Assembly: GCA_964017235.1 (NCBI GenBank)
Contig: OZ024930.1
Coordinates: 155,124,221-155,188,220, forward strand
Source of the DNA: Sabellastarte sp. h YS-2021
Taxonomy: Eukaryota > Annelida > Polychaeta > Sabellida > Sabellidae
Length of the DNA stretch: 64,000 nt
Direction: 5' to 3'
The stretch's first letter is position 1; every line of letters starts with the position of its first letter. The notes beneath the pieces were generated by a model, which worked only from the letters and a program-made list of their open reading frames with translations, searched no databases and had not been told where the DNA came from. Position numbers and translations under genes: made by a program. Of this stretch, positions 12,151 to 23,633 are shown in pieces.

Positions 12151-14184
12151 CCTAATAAACTTTGAATATTCTAAGTTTATCCCATTCATGGTTTTAGTGA
12201 CTTTTAATTGTAAAATAGTCTGTATTTCTTTATATGATGATTTATATAAATACCTCAACCATATAAATATGTCATAATAAACATAAAATATAAAATTATA
12301 ATAAATATACACTACATATCATATTGGACTCTTCTCCTTTAAAAATGCTCAATTAAGAGCGAGGTCGAAAGAGTGTCTAAACTCAAAATAATCCAAAATG
12401 ATAACATTATTGTAGCTAACAATGGCTCCAAAGGGATTTAATTTACCCCTTAGAATTCCACCTCAAATAATAGGCCCCCATTTGAGTCAAAACCTCCAGC
12501 ACCCCTTGAACACAGGTCCCACATTTAGGAACCAGCTATAAACTGGTTAGAACCGGGGGTGCACCACATGATCCCAAAATGTACCTTAGGGACTCCACTT
12601 GGCCTATAATACCCCATAGCCTCTGAAGAGACTGATAAAGACCTAGTACAGTCGAAATACAATTAGCCCAGCGTTAATTATATCAGGCAGATATCACTTT
12701 ATTTTTGCCCAGTCTGACAATTAGCAGGAAGCAGTTTGTTCGATTTTTTATACATGTTTTATCTTTTATTTAACTAGTGTGTGCATATTTTATCCCTGTG
12801 TATTTCAAACACCGCTTAATGCCAAAAATATTTGTAGTTTCACATGAAAAAGGTTTCTTTGCTTCAAGTTCTTTCAAAAATTGACTTTGCTTTGTCTTAA
12901 CAATAATGTGTCAGAAAAATAAGTGATGTGATAGATAAGTGGAGAGACTGTTGTCGAAGAATTTCAGTTCAGCAATTATTTTAGTGGTTGATTTTCCATC
13001 AACTTAAGCACCATTTGCAAAGCCTCTGTGGGTATCACTATTATGTATCCAACACTTAAATAACATCACTTTCAAGCAAGTGCGTTAGCCATATAATGTT
13101 CCTTACAAACTGCAGAGTTGTGACTTTTCTCACTGGGGGACCTGTGGTGGCCATTAAATAATTCGCTAAGACCCTATTCAAGCTAAAGAATATGGAAAAA
13201 ATATGGTACATCGAGATCTGTGTTATTTGCTGATGATACCTATGAATCCATAAAAGTTTAATGAATCCATAAAATTTCTTCTTAATAAATTTCTTTTAAA
13301 GGTTCATATTATATTGTCGTCGGTACAAATTAAAAAGGAAAATTATAATAATTCCAACTAAATGAACAAATTGTATTGTTATGCATAGGGTCGTCATTAG
13401 TGTACACATTCCTTTGGTTTACATATTATTATCCTGGTCCCAAGAAGGGGGGGGTGGGGGCCAAGAGTACTGTAATCAGGTCTGTCCATCTATGTCTGTC
13501 TATTCAGGCACATGATTTGAACACTATACATCATATCTGGGTCATATTATTAAATAAGGTGGGGTCTAACCATTACTTGGTCGTCCTTAAAGATGGTCTT
13601 GGTCTGGATCTGGATTGCAAATCCAGTCTAGCTTTTTGTCATTTTGGGGAATATCTGTTGAAGAGGCTTTGTGCTTCCTCCGGCATTGCTTCTTTATTAC
13701 TGCTTTCTTTGTCCACTGATTCCTTTGTCATATTCCCATTCATGAATCATAACGAAAGCTTTCACACTATTCAATAAGACAGAATGGGCTTATTGGTGTG
13801 GTTTATATACCATATACATGAAGAAACTCAGTCTCAAGTACAAATGTCATCCCTGTAGTTGAGGGTTTAACTTGATGTTTTAGTTTTAAAATCAAACTGG
13901 AACTTGAGTTTTAGTATATACTTGAGTATGATGTCACTTGATAATGCAACTCATATGTCAAATAAAATGCAGTATAGGAGGTATCACTGTATCAATATAT
14001 CTTAACTCTGCTCCGATCTGAGAAATACTACCTTTGTCAAATCTCCTGCTAATTCTGTAGTGGATTTTTATGAACAATATTAGGCATGCACAGTGGAATA
14101 AAGACTGACAAAGAAAGATTCTGCAGGTTGTTTGTCTGATTTGTATCGTCCCTTAAAGGCGCTTAAAGTCCCTTAGTCACCAGC
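12151..14184. other. Non-coding spacer
   Basis: AT-rich, with one GC-richer patch around 12440-12620 and a G run at 13447-13458. The frame at 13376-13777 has no recognisable domain. I see nothing assignable. Confidence 0.45.
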
Positions 14185-16105
14185 TTGAAAGAATTTGTTA
14201 ATAAGGATAAGACAGACTACTATAGTAAACTGATCTCAGATAATAGTCAAAACTCTAGAATGTTATGGCATGAGTTGCGCAAAACCCTAAACAGGGTTTC
14301 TAAAGTGGCACTTCTATCTCATGAGTTTGACAAGTCATTGACGAACCAGTTTGCATCCATTTTTCAGGAAAAATTAGATATTTTTAACTAAAAATTATGT
14401 TCATCCTTCTGATCCACCAAAACCTACTGACTTCATTCAAGTATCTGAAGATGCTGTTGATAAAATATTTAGAAACTCAACTACAAAATCCTACCTGTTG
14501 GATCTATGGCCAAGACATCTTATCAAAGAATGTAGTGACATACTACTGCTATCATTTACAAAGTTGGTCAACTGCTCACTCATTGAGAGGTGTGTTCCGG
14601 ACTGTTTCAAACCTGCTGCAGTTACTCCTCTTATCAAAAAGGCTTCTCTTCCAGCTTATGATCTAACAACCTATACCCTGTATCCGGCCTTACCTTCATA
14701 TGAAAACTTGTTGAAGCATTACTAGTCTGCATGTAAAACAGGTCATTCCACGGATACAGCTCTTCTCTCCATAAATAACGAAATTCACTCATCCTTGTCT
14801 AGAGGCAAACTTATGGCAATGGTATTGCTCGACTTCTCTGCTGCCTCCGACACCACTGATCATTCCAATCTTCCTGTTTGTATTCAGACGTGGTTTGGAG
14901 AAGGGGGCTCTGTGCTTAAATGGTTTACTTCCTACTTAACACAGCAGTGTTAATCTATAAAAATTGTTTCTACTTTACCCAAGGTTCTGTTTTGGGCCCA
15001 TTGTTGTTTCCATTGTACACAAAACCTCTCATTTTGGCGATTGGTAAACACAAAGGTATAAAGTTTCATTTTTATACAAAGTTTATGTGCACTTATCCAA
15101 TTAGAATACATCTGCTGCCTTTGAACAGTTGAACAGGTACCTTTTTGAATTCTGACAAGATTGAGTTGATACTCTTCGGTTCAAAATGACAGAAGAATAA
15201 GTTTGAAACATGGTTCCCAACTGACATCTTGGGAAGTCCTCTCCATCCAGCTGAGTCAGTCAAGAACTTGGGCCAACGGTTCAACTCTGATTTCTCCTTG
15301 TCCAAACATCTTCATAGTGTCTGCAAAACTTGCTTTATGCAACTCTGTGACTGCAGATGTTTCAGGCGATTTCTTAATTACGATGCTTCTATACTTGTGG
15401 CCGATGCTCTTGTCCACAGTCAGTTCAATTATTGTAATTCACTTTTCAGGAGTATCTCCAAGTTTAATTTACATAAATTACAATGTACCCAAAAGAGAGC
15501 AGTTAGAATTGTATCAAAAACAATAAGATACACAAGTATAAATCCTATTATTAAGAAATTACATTGGTTTTCTGTTGTACATTGTTCACCATTTAAACCA
15601 GCCACACTTTTTAAAGAGTTTCTTCACACTGGGTTTTTCAGGTATTTTGCTCCATATCTTTCTTCTTACGGTATTTCTTACAGTACCAGGGACAGTCAGA
15701 GTGGTGGAAATTTCCTTCTTTCAAAGTTTTTACTTTCTAATCATAAGTCTGTCAGACAGTTTGGTTAAAGCTTTGCTTTTGATGCTCCCACTGTTTGGGA
15801 TGCTCTTCCTGATGATGTCCGTGTGCCCCCTCTCTAACATCTTTCAGAAAGCAGCTTAAAACCTACCTTTACACCAAGGCTTACCTACCCTAGACTTTAT
15901 TATCACCTGGTGTTCTCTCTGTTGCTCAACCTCTTTTCTGTCCCTGGACACTGATATTGGTTCAATTATCACAGTAATGCCAATATTTGACCAACATTCT
16001 GATAAATTCTATTTCATTAGAACTATGTTAAAGTTTGTTGCTATTGTTGCTTAAAATTAGTTTTTAAAGGATGACTTCTGCTTCTGTGATGCGCCTCATT
16101 CAACC
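14185..16105 (+). mobile_element. CR1/L2-type LINE fragment, second copy
   Basis: Same family as the 10.4 kb and 52 kb fragments, in the opposite orientation. It covers the EN-RT linker and RT to the C-terminus. Recognisable pieces are a Lys-rich linker at 14185-14391, RT fingers with VLLDFSAASDTTDH at about 14820, QGSVLGPLLFPLYT at about 14980, SVKNLGQRFNSDFSLSKH at 15260, and FAFDAPTVWDALPDDVR with SFRKQLKTYLYTKAYLP at 15770-15890. The YADD segment is deleted: FHFYT runs straight into unrelated codons at 15066-15085, so catalysis is lost. Multiple shifts and stops are present. The 3' end is near 16105, after a short TGATGCGCC word. Confidence 0.8.
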
Positions 16106-16849
16106 GAGATATTCTTCTAATACCTGAGTTGTCTATCTTCAGACATGAGATGGTGCATTAGTTGATGAAACCATATTCATGCTTGTTTGTTTCTATTAGA
16201 TGTATTTCTTTTTCAAGATTAAGTACCATAAACATTATTCAATCCAAATTAGACTCAAAAACAAGGTCAAACAGCCTTGTGTCCCCAGTAAAGCCATTCA
16301 GAGTATTGTTACATTTACACGGAAAGTCTGTAAATAATTTCTAACAAAGCATTGTGTTTCAGTGTCTGGGATTTAATTTCCTAAGAAAAATTGTCACTGA
16401 ACAAAGGCCTTAGACTGAAAGTGTTTCTCTTTTTCCTTGTGTAACATTCTAACAACACTACCTGTTAACAACGGGTAGCTTTTGTTCTTTTGTATTTCAC
16501 ATCTGTAGACAGTATTTTGTTATTTTCTGTGTGGTGACAATTACTTTGAAAGCCGCCATTCTAAGTTGCAGAACTTTTACAGGTTTTACATATGACTACT
16601 TAATACTACATAATGCCATGTTGTTATATAGCCACTACATTGCCACAGCAAGTGTATAAGTTTTCAGCAGAGTAAATGTTGCATATGTGGTCCTAAAAGG
16701 TCACTATGGTTTAAGATTTTAGTAGCTACTATAAAACCAATGCTGTACATTGCAAGTATTTTTAAGCACTAGCTCTAGCTAGGCCCACGCTTCTAGATAA
16801 TACTTGTTTTGTCTTTTTTTCCTGTCACCAGACTTTCGTAAGAATTGGT
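16106..16849. other. Non-coding spacer
   Basis: AT-rich sequence without recognisable coding or repeat structure. Confidence 0.4.
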
Positions 16850-16960
16850 GTAGCATGATGGGTACCTGTCTCTTCACTGAAGTTAAGCAGTAATGGGCTA
16901 CGGTTATTACTTGAGTACACTACTGGTGTCTGATGGCTTTGCAGCTGGCGCCTGTAGATG
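16850..16960 (+). repeat. 5S rRNA-like stretch, candidate 5S-derived (SINE3-type) SINE head
   Basis: GAAGTTAAGCAG at 16879-16890 matches the 5S internal promoter A box (GAAGCTAAGCAG) with one change. The block at 16894-16914 follows 5S in the same order and spacing as GGGCCTGGTTAGTACTTGGA, with several substitutions. The region closes with GCGCCTGTAG, close to the 5S 3' end GTGCTGTAG. The ATGGGAGAC intermediate element is largely lost. This could be the head of a 5S-derived SINE (SINE3/Deu-like) or a stray 5S pseudogene. The following 130 bases were not matched to a known SINE core. Confidence 0.5.
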
Positions 16961-18480
16961 AAAACACCAGTGTGTTTTTTGAAACACAGTTATAATGCTG
17001 GTAATCTACTGAACAGTGATATGATCACAGTATTATTCACATTAACTGTCCATTAATAGCCTTTGTACAGCCGCACTTATTAGATAATGTTAGAAACTTA
17101 TACTTTCGTCTGAAACTTCAAAGATGTACTTTTAATTGTTGGAGGCCGTCAGTTAGTGATCCTAAGTTAATTCACTTTCAGCTTTAATTTTAAAGAATGT
17201 TTTTAAAAGTGCAACAACAATCAGTTATGTAGGTGTGGAATCACTAATACACTAACAATGTAAAAGTAGACTACTAATCACCACTTTCATTGTCCTAATT
17301 TCCTTAATGATTTGTAGGAAAGATTTGTAAATACCAATTAGTCATACAACACCATTATATGGACCTGTTAGTCATTCTTTGATATTAGATGGGAAGAACC
17401 TTAAAATCGCTTGTGAACACAAACTACTTTAATGACAATCAAGTAACATTGATACATATGACACATTTTCTTCTTTCCCACCCATTCAGTATATTATTTA
17501 GAGTTTTTTTTGTGATTTCTAATGATAAATTAAAATTTAGCAACTTCATTCATTTCATTTAAATTAAAAACAGAGCCTCTGACACAGTTTGACAAATTTT
17601 ACTCATTTTTTTTTATTCGGAGGGCAGACCATTAAAATGATATTCATTTTCAATATTACCTCTGTTACAATGCTGGCAGTGTCCCCATTCATTCTTCTTA
17701 CAACTTGAAATGTCTTACACTTCAAATAACAGAACTTGCAGGGATCTTTTACTCATCTTTTCCACATAAGAAATAGCCCCTCGGTTACATCCTTTAGGAA
17801 ACATCTTTAACAAATCTTCCCTCTGTTCAGGCCTATGACCATGGATTACTGACCTAGACCATCGCTTGATTGTAGAATTTGAATTTTCTGATGTTATTAT
17901 AGTGTACTGAGCTCCCCATTGAGGGGTATATATTGCTCCTGCTAAGCAGTAGATTAGATACTTTGTTGTTGAAAATTGGAGCAGCCCCCAAGGGCCAAAA
18001 TAAAAAGCCAAGAATGGGTATAATATATATATTATCTATCATTTTCTCATTGGCACATTATACATCAATTTTTATTTGCACATAGTTTAGATAATATATA
18101 GTTACACCTACTAACATGCTGAAGGGGAACCGAATCAATTCCTGAGATAGGTACCTCATGTGACCTTGATGATATAAGGTCAAACTGAATTTTTTATGAA
18201 TGGACAACAACCCCAGGCTAACAGGTGAAAGAATTTTACTATTAAATCGTATAGCTGGGGTCAGATAAAGTGAATTTAATTTTAGACCCAATCTTAAAGA
18301 ACCCCAAGGTGCACCCCAAATAGAAACAATTCAATCAAGAATAAAATTCTGAAGACAAGAACTTAACCTTGGGTTGAATTGTAATAAAGGTCAAACTGTG
18401 ATATAATAGTATGTGTATTGGAATTGATTCAGGCACCAAATAGCCAGCGTGTTTAATATCTGGGTAACCAGAAGGTGACT
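16961..18480. other. Non-coding spacer, with a weak LINE C-terminal trace
   Basis: Mostly featureless. On the minus strand at about 17620-17720 a frame reads WGHCQHCNRGNIENEYHF, which resembles the Cys/His motif near the C-terminus of LINE ORF2 proteins. It is too short to classify. Confidence 0.3.
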
Positions 18481-18531
18481 AAAACAATACCCAGCTTGAC
18501 CTTGTCAAAAGTTAAAGGTAATGTACAAGCA

Positions 18532-18544
18532 AGGTCAAAGGTCA
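18532..18544 (+). promoter_or_regulatory. DR1-type AGGTCA direct repeat beside the 18.6-21.3 kb element
   Basis: AGGTCA, one base, AGGTCA: a perfect direct repeat with 1-base spacing, about 90 bases outside the recombinase end of the minus-strand DIRS-like element. DR1 is the consensus for RXR/HNF4/COUP-TF-class nuclear receptors. The same 13-mer occurs in the terminal repeats of two other elements in this window. Confidence 0.4.
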
Positions 18545-18634
18545 AGTCGAGTGACATAAACTACATACATGATAGGTGTTTTAAGGTTTTAAGTTTAAAG
18601 AAGGGAAATGTGACACCCAAACACCAAGTAGGCA

Positions 18635-19650
18635 CTAGGAGTGTAGGGCAGTTCTAAAAGCAAGGGAAACTGGTGAATGCAAAGTAGGAGCAGATGAAAG
18701 ATATGACCATACAGCATCTGACCTCCATGTTCCATGCTTCATGATTTGTTCCAGTGGAACCCCATTCTGAAAGGCCCAAGAAGTGCCCCCTCTTCTAAAA
18801 TCATGGAATGTTACTGGATTTTTCATTTGTAATAACCGACATACATCGTTAAGATGTTTTCTGGCCAGTGAGTCGGTTAATGGAACCAGACCTTTAACTT
18901 TTGGAACCAAAAATAGTGGGTCGTTATCTGAAGCAGGAATTTTTTCCACCATGGTCCTCAATGGGGTGATGGGGCAGAGTGGTGAATCGCCCAAAGCTGG
19001 AATGGAAACAGTAGCAATATCTTTTCTGTTTTGGATGGTTTTTGACCAATATCACTGCACCTTCTGGTTTAAGTATCACATCCCCACGAGCTAATTGTCT
19101 AGTTTTATCAAAGGCAGTGGTGGAATGAGGTAATATGTTTGAAATCCTTAGAAAAGAGAAGAAAGTGAAGAGGTGAAAAAATAAAGGGAAATGGAAGATA
19201 TTGACATTGCTGTACGATTTGCAACAGTAAATCGACAGTCAAATGACTTCTTTTGGTTGGGTTAAAAGGAGCTTGAATTTTCAATGATTTTTGAAACAAC
19301 TGTACACGTTGATCTGTGAAGGGTGCAGTTTGTAGGTTATGCATGATGTGATAAGCCCTTATTGCTGCCATATAATTTGCAATGGTAGCTTGTGATTGAC
19401 CATTCTGGACCAGAAATTCCATGAATGCTAATAATATTTGTATATCTACCTGTTGTGAAGGCAGCCCAGCTGCCACTTTAAAAGCCTGATAATCAAGCCA
19501 GTACCTAGCATACTGGCGTTTCGTAGAAGGTCTGAAGGCATCCAAAAATCTTGAAGCTGCAGAGGTGGCCAGCTGGGCTGCCTGTGGGGGCAAATCTGAA
19601 ATTATATAATATAATTTTAAAAAGTTAATTCTATTCTGGTGTGAATCCAT
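18635..19650 (-). pseudogene. DIRS-like tyrosine recombinase (frameshifted)
   Basis: Two minus-strand frames together cover a phage-integrase-type recombinase. 19650-19108 holds the N-terminal SAM-like core-binding region (FRPSTKRQYARYW, NYMAAIRAYH). The first catalytic Arg (FLRISN) is found only in another frame at about 19140-19160, so a shift lies near 19150-19190. 18994-18635 holds the rest: FHDFRRGGTS (His and Arg), KHGTW (His/Trp) and VWSYL (nucleophile Tyr). A second shift falls near 19010. The full catalytic set R-H-R-H-Y is therefore recognisable but not in one frame. In the family this enzyme inserts a circular cDNA without a target duplication. Confidence 0.8.
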
Positions 19651-21318
19651 GTGGCATTTGGAACAAGTTGGTATAATTTCTCATTATCTTGGTACGAATT
19701 TGTCCATCTAGATAAAAGATCTGCTATGTTATTTTGTTTCCATGGTATATGATATAAAATAATGTCAAAATTGTGCATGGCTGACAGCATCCAGATATTT
19801 CTGGCACATGTGGCCAAGGTCGCATCACGTGATTTACCACTGTTTAAAACCTCCACCACAGCCAAATTATTACACCATATTTTGATACGTTTATTGGCCC
19901 AATGATTGGCCCAAACTTTACATGCCACCAAAATATTCAAAATTTCTAATTGTACAATGTTATAGCCCATGTAGTTCCTTTCAATGGGTAGACTATATAT
20001 CATATTATCAAATACAGCACCCAGCCCAGTAAGGGATGCGTCTAAGTGAATTTCTGCCTGACAGGTAAGATTATCATAAAATGTAACACCATTATATTGG
20101 CTCAAAAATAGGTTAAACCAATTTAGGTCTCTGAAAAATGTATCAGTCAATAAAATTTTTGTTTTATCAACGTTATCCCGTAAGGTTTGTAGCATTCTGT
20201 TCAAAAATATTCTTGCGGGCTTGATACATTTAGCAATACACAATAAGTGGCCTAAGAGGGATTGTAGGTCCCTTTTGCTACAATATGTTTTGTCAGTCCA
20301 AAGGCTGCATAAATTAGCAATTTGGTTCAATTTTTCCGGGGGAATGGATATAGTTCTCTCCTGGGAGTCTATTAGAATTCCTAGACAAACCACAGAAGTG
20401 GATGGCACGACTAACTTTTTAGTACTGACCTCCAGACCAAGGTCTGACAAGAGGGACATAAGAAAGTCGAAAGCAGCGTCAATTTTTGACGGTAAACCGA
20501 CGTAAATGAGGTAGTCAATGTAATTAAATAGGTCAGGAAACCCATGACTAGCCATGATATACCGGATAGCATCCGAACAACGCTGGAAAAACAAAGAACT
20601 ATTCCGATATCCAAACGGCGTCGAAAAAATGACGCCCCTGAACTTGTAACCCCAGCAGATCAATGTCTGTGGGGTCCACCCTAAGGTGGCGAAATGCCTT
20701 ACTTATATCTATCTTGAAAAGCTTGGCACCAGGCCCAAGACGACGCAAGGCAGCTGTAATATTGTCTACAGAAGGATAATGAAGGGAGTATGCAGTACCC
20801 ATGTATTTTTCTTTGCTAACCCCATCATTGACAGAGTAGCCCTTTGGCCAACTAAGGTCCATTATTGTCCTTTTCTTATCTGAATCTTGTTTATCTCTAG
20901 TCATAAGTGGAGATACGTGAAATGACAATGGCAAGTGTTGAAATGGTCCAACAATGGCCTTGTGGGACAATTCTTCTTTAATATAGTTTTGTACTTGGTC
21001 TAAATGCATATCTGCCGACTTATGATTCGAATCAACGCTCTGTAACTGGCAATTTCTGTCGAAATCCAAAGGGAAACCATACTCCAACAAGTCAGGGAGT
21101 TGTTGATCCCAGTAATTACTTAGATATGACCTCCAATTTTTTATGTTGAGATTAGTATTTACTGGGATTCTAGACTTCAAATAATTTGGAAGACCACTAC
21201 TTTTCACAATATAATGCGACTGTATAATGTCTGGAATTGTATCCCAATGTACTACTTCCCCATCATACAACTTAAGGTCAGTTGAAAATTGGAGATATGT
21301 GGTGGAAAGAAAGACCAA
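19617..21318 (-). pseudogene. DIRS-like reverse transcriptase-RNase H with mutated active sites
   Basis: The first frame (21318-20599) has the conserved N-terminal block (SRIPVNTNL, YGFPLDFDRN, MTRDKQ...IMDLSWPKGYSVN) and motif A (FKIDISKAFRHL). After a shift near 20630 the second frame (20663-19617) has PFGYRNSSLFFQ and the motif C position, where YIDD has become YIDY. RNase H follows: the first Asp (HLDASLTGLGA), Glu (QLEILNILVA) and last Asp (IADLLSRW) remain, but the third acid is Asn (IWCNNLAVV where the relatives here have CDN). Loss of one RT Asp and one RNase H Asp, each by a single base change, means this copy could not reverse transcribe even if its frame were intact. Confidence 0.85.
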
Positions 21319-21340
21319 ATATTACTACAATAGAAATATT

Positions 21341-21944
21341 TATGCTTTATATACTTGTTATGTCAATGCGATAATGTCCAAAAATCCATCAAAGATCAGG
21401 AAAACAATTTTCAATTTGTGTATACCTCAATCAACAAAGAGTATGAGGGATTGAACTGGTAATTTATTTATTTCACAAAATATTCTTAGTTTTACACCTA
21501 ACAGAACACAGGTAAACAAGTTTCTACAGACAAAAAAAATGAAGAAAAGAGAGGCACAATAATCAGTGTGTTGTTAGTATTTAACATAAATTCACAGAAG
21601 TATTTCAACATAAAGTTAATATTATCAACTGGGAACTGTGATAACGACAGCGTACATCCTGACCTATGAGTAACTGAAGCCATAGTTGGACTGTACTTGT
21701 GCAGTAAGATGGGTCATACAGCACTTTGAGTCCTGTAGTACATGGAGATATTGCGATAAGTATAAATGCAAATACAATACAAAATAGTAGTGTTTTACCA
21801 ATTTTGAAGAAATATTGAACACATATTGATATAATATATAAAAATCACCTCTTCTCAAGAATTTTTTGGGCTTTAACCATTAATCACATCTGTTTTCCAA
21901 TCGCAGATGGCATACAAAGTATAGGTCATATTGGAGATCATGGT
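21341..21944. other. Non-coding spacer
   Basis: AT-rich, with no domain or repeat recognised. Confidence 0.4.
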
Positions 21945-22160
21945 GATGCTGTGGTAGCACACTCACTTACCACCTCTGAGATCAGAGTTCGAAACCTGGC
22001 CAAACTTCAAGTTGGAAAGCCCTTATTTGCTTGCCATTGGGCATTGGTTTACAGTACAGAACCTTGGCAAACTGTAAGTACTGATTTTCTCCACCCTTCC
22101 AAATAACCATCTTAATACAACCAATACAAAGGTACTAAAACACTAAATAAATCAATATAT
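21945..22160 (+). repeat. tRNA-derived SINE, copy 1 (old)
   Basis: The head reads like a tRNA, with a weak A box (TGGTAGCACACTC) and a B box AGTTCGAAACC near 21988. A body follows with TTGCTTGCCATTGGGCATTGG, TTTACAGTACAGAACC and CTGATTTTCTCCACCCTTCC. These blocks align in order with the reverse complement of the 33.4 kb copy. The tail is an AT-rich run of CTAAATAAAT type. This is an old, diverged copy in plus orientation. Confidence 0.75.
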
Positions 22161-23633
22161 AGGTTATATTATGTCTGATAGATGAGGGGATAGTAGGACA
22201 GCAACTGCCCAAGACTCTGCATTATACCCTTTGCATACAGGTGTAAGAGGAAGAATAACCCCCTAACTAAATTGCCCCTGGGTTACAGTAGGCTTGGCAA
22301 AATTAAGTCCAGGGGAGGGGCCGACCCAATTTACAACACAGGGTACAAAAATAGACCAGCCCAGCTCTAACGTCTCTGTCCAAAAAATATACCTGGGGTC
22401 ACTTTTGCCAAATACCCTGAACCAGAATAAACCTAGCTTTATTTTAGACTAAGCATGAAATACCTGGAATCAGTTTAAACTAGGCAAGAATAGACTAAAT
22501 TATCCCAAGTAACCCTGATGCAGAATAGCCCAGTAATACACCCCACTGCTTAAACTTTTGACCAGTGCGTAAGGTGCAAATGTTTAAAAGATGGAAAATC
22601 AACATTTATAAGTAGTTTATTTGTATACATCACCTAAATTCTAAATGAATAAATGTCAGAATTATAGGTTACCCAAACTATTTTGCAAGGTACTGCCAAC
22701 CAGAAATTTTGTGCTGGGAAGCCAAAGTGTTACACACTATGCTACTGCACCCCCTAGAATACATTGAAAAGTACACTCCTTTTGGAAACATTGTTTTCTA
22801 TTCTTTCTTTAAATATCTTGCTTGATTTTTGTCCAGAAATGTGTTCCAAATCTGGCTTAACCCTGAGTAGATAGTTGGATATAAAGTGGAATTTGAGATG
22901 ATGCTCCTATTTGCGATACATTATTTTCTCCTTGTCATTCAGTAGTTCATTTAAAATGAAATGATGTGCCCAAAAGCCATTTTTCATGTCTAAAACTATA
23001 TTGTGTGTTATCGATTTAGAGTTGACATATGACTAGAAAATGTTTACTTTGATGTATATATTTATACAGTCCTATATTCTGGTTTATATTCTTATTTAAC
23101 TTTAAGCATCACTGCTGTGTATGCATATGCCATCTATAATTACCACACAATTAGCAACCACTAATTAGGTATGACATGTAATTACAGGATATAATTAAGT
23201 CTCACTTGCATTGAGCAGTGCTAAATTGGGCTAATTTTGTGATCAATGTGTATTCTTGACGCAATCAATATTACAGCCTGTTCTTCTCTCAAAGTATGCA
23301 AAGGTGTCATGATTTGATTATTTGGCCTGTCTTTATCAAAAAAGCTATATCGGTACTGGAGACCTAACCGTTATGGGTTGTGTCAAACATTTTGTAATGA
23401 CGCAAATATTAATAGTGGTAACACAAATACACACCTGTTTGTGTTGTTATACGTCACAAGCAGAATTGAATGAAATACAATTTTGACATTCCATTAATTA
23501 AGTTTAAGTTAACTACTTTGTTTTATCCTATAAATTAAAGAGGTATATACGTCCTTTGCGAACATTATGACAAATAATACAAAACGTCAAAACTCAAAAT
23601 AATCATTTTGAGTATCAGTATTGATAATGAACA
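22161..23633. other. Non-coding spacer
   Basis: No coding signal. A short stretch at 22695-22760 has a weak minus-strand tRNA-like look (GCAGTAGCATAGTGTGTAACAC) and might be another SINE scrap. A small inverted repeat (AAACTCAAAATAATCATTTTGAGT) lies at about 23590-23613. Confidence 0.35.

Larger units (their letters stand above)
18560..21340 (-). mobile_element. Decayed DIRS-like tyrosine-recombinase retrotransposon, 5'-truncated
   Basis: On the minus strand an RT-RNase H block (21318 to 19617) is followed by a tyrosine recombinase (19650 to 18635), the DIRS/PAT gene order. No gag is seen to the right of 21318, so the 5' part is missing. Key catalytic residues are mutated and at least three frameshifts are present. 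Terminal repeats were not found. Confidence 0.85.

Noticed and set aside
13376..13777. 133-codon plus-strand frame
   Set aside because: No domain and low-complexity hydrophobic text; likely chance.
22695..22760. Minus-strand tRNA-like words, possible fourth SINE copy
   Set aside because: Only one box-like word and no body blocks shared with the SINE family.
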